DNA of 64,000 nucleotides, taken from positions 31,751-95,750 of the forward strand of contig DATBER010000199.1 in the NCBI GenBank assembly GCA_036558905.1, in the 5' to 3' direction. Below, in pieces: positions 59,139-64,000 of the stretch. The position numbers and the translations under genes were made by a program. The notes under the pieces were generated by a model, which saw only the letters and a list, made by a program, of their open reading frames with translations, was not told where the DNA came from and did not search any database. Position 1 is the first letter of the stretch, and each line of letters opens with the position of its first letter. Origin of the DNA: DASXRA01 sp036558905 (GTDB lineage Bacteria; Actinomycetota; Actinomycetes; Mycobacteriales; Jatrophihabitantaceae).

Positions 59139-60503
59139 TCAGGCGATGGCCTCAGCCACGAACTCGGCGAACAGCTGCAGGTAGGCGTCGACGTCCGCCT
59201 CGGTGTGAGCAACCGAAACGGTGGGACCAAGCCACCAGCCGGACTCCCAGACGCCGCGGTTGGCCAGGTAGACGCGAATGAGCGCGCGCAGATCGGGGTC
59301 GTCGGCCGAGCGGGACGTGGCGCCGTCGTGGGGAGCGGTCGGGCTGAACGTGTAGTACGCGTGCGCTCCTTCCTGCGTGACGCTCCAGGGCAGCCCCTGC
59401 CGGCTGATGATGTCTCGCAGTCCGGCCGCGAGCCGCGCGCCGAGCTCGGCCGTTCGCGCGAATGCCTCCTCGGTCAGCACCTCGGTCAGCGCGGATCGAC
59501 CGGCCGCCAACGACAGCGCGTTCGCGAACAGGGTTCCGCCGGTGGCCGGCTCGGCGACCGCGACGCCGGACACGACGAAGGGCTCGTCGGGTGCATCCAG
59601 CAGGCCGGCGATTTCGTCCGTCATGCCGTAGGCCGCGAGCGGGACTCCGGCGGCGATGGACTTCCCGACGGTCAGGAAGTCGGCCGGCAGACCCCACGCG
59701 CCGCTGAGCCCGGCGTACGAGGTCACCAGAGTGTGGGTCTCGTCGATTGCGAGAAGGGTGCCGGCGTCCGTCGTGAGCTTCCGAAGCGCGGCGTGGAACC
59801 CTGGCTCGGGCAGCAGGAAGCCGGCGTTGGACATGGCCGGCTCGGTCAGCACGAGGGCGACGTCGCGCGGGGCCAGCGCCTGCTGCAGGGCGGCGACGTC
59901 GTTGAACCCCACGATCCGGGTCTTCGCGATCGCGCCGCTCGGCAGGCCGTAGTACTCGGGTTCGACCACCCCGTCGTTGATGACGGCCAACGTGGCATCG
60001 ACGTGGCCGTGGTACTTCCCGTCGAAAACCAACACGACATCGCGTCCGGTCGCGTGCCGCGCGATCCGGATCACCTCCGCGTTCGCCTGGGTGGCCGACA
60101 GGGTGAATTGCCACTTGGGCATCGCGTAGCGCTGGGCGAGGTGCTCGGCCACCGGGACGGCGTCCTCGCTCGGCAACAGGAACTGGTTGCCCCGTCGCAT
60201 CCGCTCGGTCACCGCGCGGACGACCGGCTCCGGCGCGTGACCGCAGAAGGCGCTCATGTCGGCGATGTAGAAGTCGAGGTAACGGTGGCCGTCGACATCC
60301 CAGAAGTACGCGCCGTCGCCGCGCGTCACCCAGACCGGCGGATGCTCGTAGAGGTCTTCCATCCAGGACATCGGCACGCCCCGGGGCATCGTGGAACGGG
60401 CTCGCTCCAGCCGGGCCGCAGACCGCGGGCGTTCGGCGACGAACCGTTCGTTCTCGCGCGTGAGCAGGCTTTCGAGCCGCTCCCGCGCGACGACGCTGGT
60501 CAC
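59139..60503 (-). CDS. Class III aminotransferase (GSA-aminomutase-like)
   Basis: The 454-aa PLP enzyme has FWDVDGHRYLDFYIADMSAF, FDGKYHGHVDATL, LLAIDETHTLVTSYAG with the cofactor Asp, and the Schiff-base Lys in FLTVGKSIAAGVPLAAYGM. It resembles glutamate-1-semialdehyde aminomutase relatives and related transaminases; the GSA enzyme itself is unlikely because no heme genes are near and the N-terminus is longer. The amine donor and acceptor are unknown. ATG 60503 starts the N-terminal helix. Confidence 0.9.
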   Translation of the reverse strand: MTSVVARERLESLLTRENERFVAERPRSAARLERARSTMPRGVPMSWMEDLYEHPPVWVTRGDGAYFWDVDGHRYLDFYIADMSAFCGHAPEPVVRAVTERMRRGNQFLLPSEDAVPVAEHLAQRYAMPKWQFTLSATQANAEVIRIARHATGRDVVLVFDGKYHGHVDATLAVINDGVVEPEYYGLPSGAIAKTRIVGFNDVAALQQALAPRDVALVLTEPAMSNAGFLLPEPGFHAALRKLTTDAGTLLAIDETHTLVTSYAGLSGAWGLPADFLTVGKSIAAGVPLAAYGMTDEIAGLLDAPDEPFVVSGVAVAEPATGGTLFANALSLAAGRSALTEVLTEEAFARTAELGARLAAGLRDIISRQGLPWSVTQEGAHAYYTFSPTAPHDGATSRSADDPDLRALIRVYLANRGVWESGWWLGPTVSVAHTEADVDAYLQLFAEFVAEAIA

Positions 60504-60692
60504 AGCCGCGACCCTACTGTCGGCCCCTCTCCTTGTCTCGGGTCACCGGCGTAGCTGAGCGGACTCGGCGATTGGCCGGATCCGGCCAGATTTCGCTGAG
60601 CATTCCGCACTCGGGCTACGTCGAAAAGGAATGAAAAGACCCAGATGGGCCGCATCGGCGCGGTACCGCCACGAACAACCCGAGGAGGAGCC

Positions 60693-61220
60693 ATGACCGC
60701 ACGACCCAGACTGGTGGGGCTCGGCGCAATTGCCGGCGCCGCGACCGCGCTGATGCTGATCGCGGCACCCCAGGCATCGGCCGCCACCGCCAGGACGGCC
60801 GAGGCCTACACCGGATGGGACACGTCACTGTCCGGCCTGACCCACCAGCAGTTCGCGACCAGCTGCGGCGATGTCTTCAAAGGACCGGTGACCTCTGACG
60901 ACGGCCACGGCAACATCGTCGCCGGCGTCAACAGCTTCTCGATGAGCTGCGATCAGGGCGTCAGCGTCACACCCAACGCCCTGCCCTGGACCCTCACCGC
61001 CCACGGGAACAACACGCCCGGAAGCAGCTACACCATCGCGGGCATCGACGTGAACATCACCACCGCACAGGGAACGTGCCGCTACACCGGCTCGGTGAAC
61101 GGCACGGCCATGGACCAGGGCTACTTCATGGCGGGCACCCTGTCCCGGCAAAGCGCCGGCTGCGGCGGAGACGCGCAGGTCCAGGTCAACGACCCGTTCG
61201 AGGTGTTCGGCATCGCCTAA
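60693..61220 (+). CDS. Secreted protein of unknown function
   Basis: The 175-aa protein has a signal peptide of about 30 residues (RLVGLGAIAGAATALMLIAA, then QASA|A). The mature part is Thr/Ser/Asn-rich and beta-like with four cysteines (TSCGDV, MSCDQG, GTCRYT, AGCGGD) that could form two disulfides. GAGGAGGA precedes ATG 60693. No enzyme motif is seen and no family is recognised. It is divergent from the aminotransferase gene and has its own promoter region. Confidence 0.85.
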   Translation: MTARPRLVGLGAIAGAATALMLIAAPQASAATARTAEAYTGWDTSLSGLTHQQFATSCGDVFKGPVTSDDGHGNIVAGVNSFSMSCDQGVSVTPNALPWTLTAHGNNTPGSSYTIAGIDVNITTAQGTCRYTGSVNGTAMDQGYFMAGTLSRQSAGCGGDAQVQVNDPFEVFGIA

Positions 61221-61302
61221 AGCGGTGCGAACCAGGCCGCGACGAGAAACTGCCCGTTTTGGGGGCCTCGGTTGGGCGCCGCGGATTGTTAGCATCCCCT
61301 TT

Positions 61303-64000
61303 GTGGCAGGCGCCATTGTCGGTCGAGGCGCGGAGCAGGCGGCGGTTCAGAGCCTGCTCGACGGTGTCGCTGCGGGTCCGGCAACCTTGGCGTTATGGGG
61401 CGAGGCCGGCATCGGCAAGACAACGATCTGGGCGGCCGGCGTCGCCGCGGCCAGCTCCCGTGGCTACACCGTGTTCCAGTGCCGGCCGGCGATCGCCGAG
61501 CTCCGACTGACGTATGCCGGACTGACCGACCTGCTGGTGAACGTCGACGAGACGGTGCTCGACGACCTCCCCGGCGTGCAGCGGCGGGCCTTGGACGCGG
61601 CGCTGTGGCGCGGCGCCGAGGGCGATCCACCGCCCGACCCGCGTGGCGTGGCGGCCGGTCTGCTCTCGGTGTTCGACCGGGTGACCGCGGCCGGGCCGGT
61701 GCTCGTGGCGGTCGACGACCTGCAATGGCTGGACGAGCCGACCCGCCGCGTCGTCGAGTACGCGACGCGGCGGGCCTTCGGGCCGCTGGCGGTGCTGACG
61801 GCCGAGCGCACGGACCAGATGCCCGACGCCTACAGCGGGCTGTCCCCCGCTGATCCGAAGCGGATGCGATTCGCACAGGTCGGGCCGATGAGCGTCGGCG
61901 CGCTCCATCGCGTGCTGCAACGCGAGGCCGGACGCTCCTTCTCCCGGCCGATGGTGATCCGAATCGCTGAGCGATCAGGCGGCAACCCCTTCTTCGCGCT
62001 GCAGATCGCCCGGTCGTTACCGGAGTCGGCGACGATCGTGGACGTTCTGCCGAGTGGGCTCAAGCAGCTGGTGGCCGGGCAGGTCGACGCCCTGGCCGCA
62101 CCCGTCCGCGAGGCGCTGGTCCTGGCCAGCGCGGCGGCCGATCCGCAGGTCGAACTGATCGAGCGAGCGTCCGGCCACGGCGATCTCGTCGAGCGCTTGG
62201 CGGCCGCCGAGGACTGCGGTCTGGTCGAACTCGCGGCGGGCCGGGTGCGCTTCACGCATCCGCTGTGGGCGAGCGCTGTCTACGACAGTGCGTCGCCGGC
62301 CCGCCAGCGGAAGGTGCACCGCAGGCTGAGCGAGCTGGTCGATCACGTCGAGGAGCGCGCCCGTCATCTGGCGATGGCGGCGACCGGCCCCGACGAGGAG
62401 ACGCTGCTGGCCGTCGAGGCCGCGACCGACCACGCGCGGCGGCGCGGCTCCTCCGCAGCGGCGGCCGAGCTGGCCGAGTTGGCCATCCGGCTCGGCGCAT
62501 CCGATCCCGCGCTTCGACTGCAGGCCGCACACGATCACTTCGATGCGGGCGACGTGACGCGGGCCAAGCAGCTGCTCGAGGATGTACTGGCCGAGCTCGG
62601 CCCCGGCCGGGCGCGCGCCGACGCGCTCGCCCTGCTGGGCACGCTGGCCTACCAGGGCGAGGACTACGTGCGCGGGATCGAGCTGCTCGAGCAGGCGCTG
62701 ACCGAGGCCGGCGGCGACCCGGCCATGCGCGCATCCATCGCCATGGAACTGGGCATGGCCGTGTCCAACGCCGGTCGTTTCGAGCAGTTGCCGGTTTACG
62801 CGGAGATCGCCAAGGCCGAGGCCGAGCGGTTCGGCGACCACGGGTTGCTCGCGGAAGCCCTGGCGGCGTGCGCCATGAGCAACTACCTGCTGGGGCGCGG
62901 GCTCGACGAGCAGTGCCTCGAACAGGGGCTGGCCCTCGAGGATCCGGACCGCCGAAGCCATGCCGTGATGTGGCCGTCGCTGAACGCCGCCGTCGTGTAC
63001 GAGTGGACGCATCGGCTCGACAAGTCCCGGGCCGGCCTCGGGGGCGTGTACGCGCGCTGCCTCGAGCGTGGCGCCGAGAGCGACCTATGGTTCGTCCTGG
63101 CCCATCTCGTCATGACCGCGCTCTGGAGTGGTGACATCGAGGCTGCCGAGCAGCATGTGGCCGAGATGACCGAGCGCGCGCACATGTCCGCCACCGACAC
63201 CCTGCCGGCGCTCGCAACTGCGATGCGCATCGTCGTTGCGGCCTGGGAGGGCCGGGTCGACGAGGTCCGCTCGCAGGCGCGCGACGGGCTCGACTCGCTG
63301 GCCCGCTCGAAGTTCGCGGGCGCGAGCCTCTACCTCGTGGCTGCGCTGGGCCGCTTCGAGTTGTCGGTCGGCAACCCGGTCGGGGCGGTGGAGTACCTCG
63401 GGCCCGCGGTGGCGACACTGGCCGCGGCATCGACGGCCGAGTTGGCCATGGTGTACGCGGATGCCGCCGAGGCTTTGATCGCGCTGGACCGCGCCGACGA
63501 GGCCGAGCCGATCGTCGAGCGGCTTGTCGCGAACGGGCGCCGGCCGGGCGGGGCCTGGACGGCCGCACTCGCTCTGCACACCCAGGGACTTCTGTTCGCC
63601 GCGCGCGGCGAGCTCGACGAGGCGCTCGGCGCGTACGGCAGCGCCCTGGCCGCTTACTCCGACTTTGGCGAAGCCCGCTTCGAGCAGGCGCGGACGCTGC
63701 TGGTCGAGGGCCAGCTGCGACGCCGCCGCAACGAGCGTCGCCTGGCCCGGGCATCTCTCGAACAAGCCGCTCGCCTGTTCGACATGGTCGCCGCCGGGCA
63801 ATGGGCCGAACGAACCCGCGCCGAGCTCGACCGGCTGGGCACCCGGCCCGGCACCGCCGACCAGCTCACGGCCCGGGAGGCGCAGATCGCCTCGCTCGCC
63901 GCCTCCGGGCTCACCAACCGTGAGGTCGCCGCCACGCTGTGCGTCAGCAGCAAGACCGTCGAGGCCGCCCTGGCGCGCGCGTACCGCAAACTCGGCATCC
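61303..64000 (+). CDS. LuxR-family regulator with AAA ATPase domain (3' end outside window)
   Basis: The frame is open from GTG 61303 to the right edge, 899 codons. It starts with IVGRGAEQAAVQSLLDG, has Walker A GEAGIGKTT near residue 38 and Walker B VLVAVDDLQWLD, followed by TPR-like helices. At the edge the LuxR helix-turn-helix is almost complete (LTAREAQIASLAASGLTNRE, then CVSSKTVEAALARAYRKLGI). It is of the same family as the regulator at 37474-40218. The genes it controls are not evident; the secreted protein gene just upstream is a candidate. Confidence 0.92.
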   Translation, partial: MAGAIVGRGAEQAAVQSLLDGVAAGPATLALWGEAGIGKTTIWAAGVAAASSRGYTVFQCRPAIAELRLTYAGLTDLLVNVDETVLDDLPGVQRRALDAALWRGAEGDPPPDPRGVAAGLLSVFDRVTAAGPVLVAVDDLQWLDEPTRRVVEYATRRAFGPLAVLTAERTDQMPDAYSGLSPADPKRMRFAQVGPMSVGALHRVLQREAGRSFSRPMVIRIAERSGGNPFFALQIARSLPESATIVDVLPSGLKQLVAGQVDALAAPVREALVLASAAADPQVELIERASGHGDLVERLAAAEDCGLVELAAGRVRFTHPLWASAVYDSASPARQRKVHRRLSELVDHVEERARHLAMAATGPDEETLLAVEAATDHARRRGSSAAAAELAELAIRLGASDPALRLQAAHDHFDAGDVTRAKQLLEDVLAELGPGRARADALALLGTLAYQGEDYVRGIELLEQALTEAGGDPAMRASIAMELGMAVSNAGRFEQLPVYAEIAKAEAERFGDHGLLAEALAACAMSNYLLGRGLDEQCLEQGLALEDPDRRSHAVMWPSLNAAVVYEWTHRLDKSRAGLGGVYARCLERGAESDLWFVLAHLVMTALWSGDIEAAEQHVAEMTERAHMSATDTLPALATAMRIVVAAWEGRVDEVRSQARDGLDSLARSKFAGASLYLVAALGRFELSVGNPVGAVEYLGPAVATLAAASTAELAMVYADAAEALIALDRADEAEPIVERLVANGRRPGGAWTAALALHTQGLLFAARGELDEALGAYGSALAAYSDFGEARFEQARTLLVEGQLRRRRNERRLARASLEQAARLFDMVAAGQWAERTRAELDRLGTRPGTADQLTAREAQIASLAASGLTNREVAATLCVSSKTVEAALARAYRKLGI

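Overview
The window reads as one contiguous piece of a high-GC actinobacterial chromosome (Actinomycetota). Codon third positions are strongly G/C, gene starts carry purine-rich ribosome sites (GGAGG type), many genes overlap by ATGA, and several families are typical of the phylum: DUF1876 (Rv1738-like), Acg-type nitroreductase, CtpF-like ATPase, DUF7144, DUF6186, an Lsr2-type DNA-binding tail and large LuxR/AAA regulators. The order cannot be fixed from the sequence alone. No rRNA, tRNA, CRISPR array, phage or intact insertion sequence was seen.

Region 1 (about 1-27000) looks like a hypoxia/dormancy island. It holds an alcohol dehydrogenase (cut by the left edge), a SulP transporter, PEP synthase, four universal stress proteins, a DUF1876 protein, a CtpF-like P-type ATPase, a pyruvate:ferredoxin oxidoreductase (porG-porA-porB plus a GltD/PorD fusion), an N-acetyltransferase/ADP-forming acyl-CoA synthetase fusion, GAPDH, an Acg-like nitroreductase and a TPCP-type metal ATPase with a C-terminal hemerythrin domain. 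GGGAC-TTCG-CCC type palindromes resembling the mycobacterial DosR box sit upstream of these transcription units, mostly between divergent genes. No DosR-type regulator lies in the window, so the regulon assignment is an inference.

Region 2 (27136-31966) is a redox-membrane operon (small membrane protein, ApbE, ferric-reductase-like cytochrome, NuoF-like flavoprotein, ferredoxin) preceded by a Ser/Thr kinase. Region 3 (32493-42285) has an ABC exporter, a methyltransferase, a LuxR/AAA regulator, an OmpR regulator, a flavodoxin and two patches of gene debris: a dnaA fragment beside an ABC-2 permease tail, and a truncated histidine kinase fused to a copy of the 3' end of the alcohol dehydrogenase seen at the left edge.

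Region 4 (42630-55436) holds an unusual exonuclease-TerB-BRCT-Lsr2 tail protein, a two-gene system of unknown function (1220 aa and 331 aa, ATGA-coupled) that is the best candidate for something undescribed, a methyltransferase, small membrane proteins, an arylsulfatase and hypothetical proteins. Region 5 (55581-64000) has the phosphoketolase-acetate kinase pair, a class III aminotransferase, a secreted protein and a second LuxR/AAA regulator cut by the right edge.

Taken together the metabolic genes suggest ATP production without respiration. Pyruvate can be split to acetyl-CoA and reduced ferredoxin by Por. Acetyl-CoA can give ATP through the ADP-forming synthetase, and sugar phosphates can give acetyl phosphate and ATP through Xfp and AckA. 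PEP synthase links pyruvate to PEP, and the stress proteins and P-type ATPases fit survival at low oxygen.
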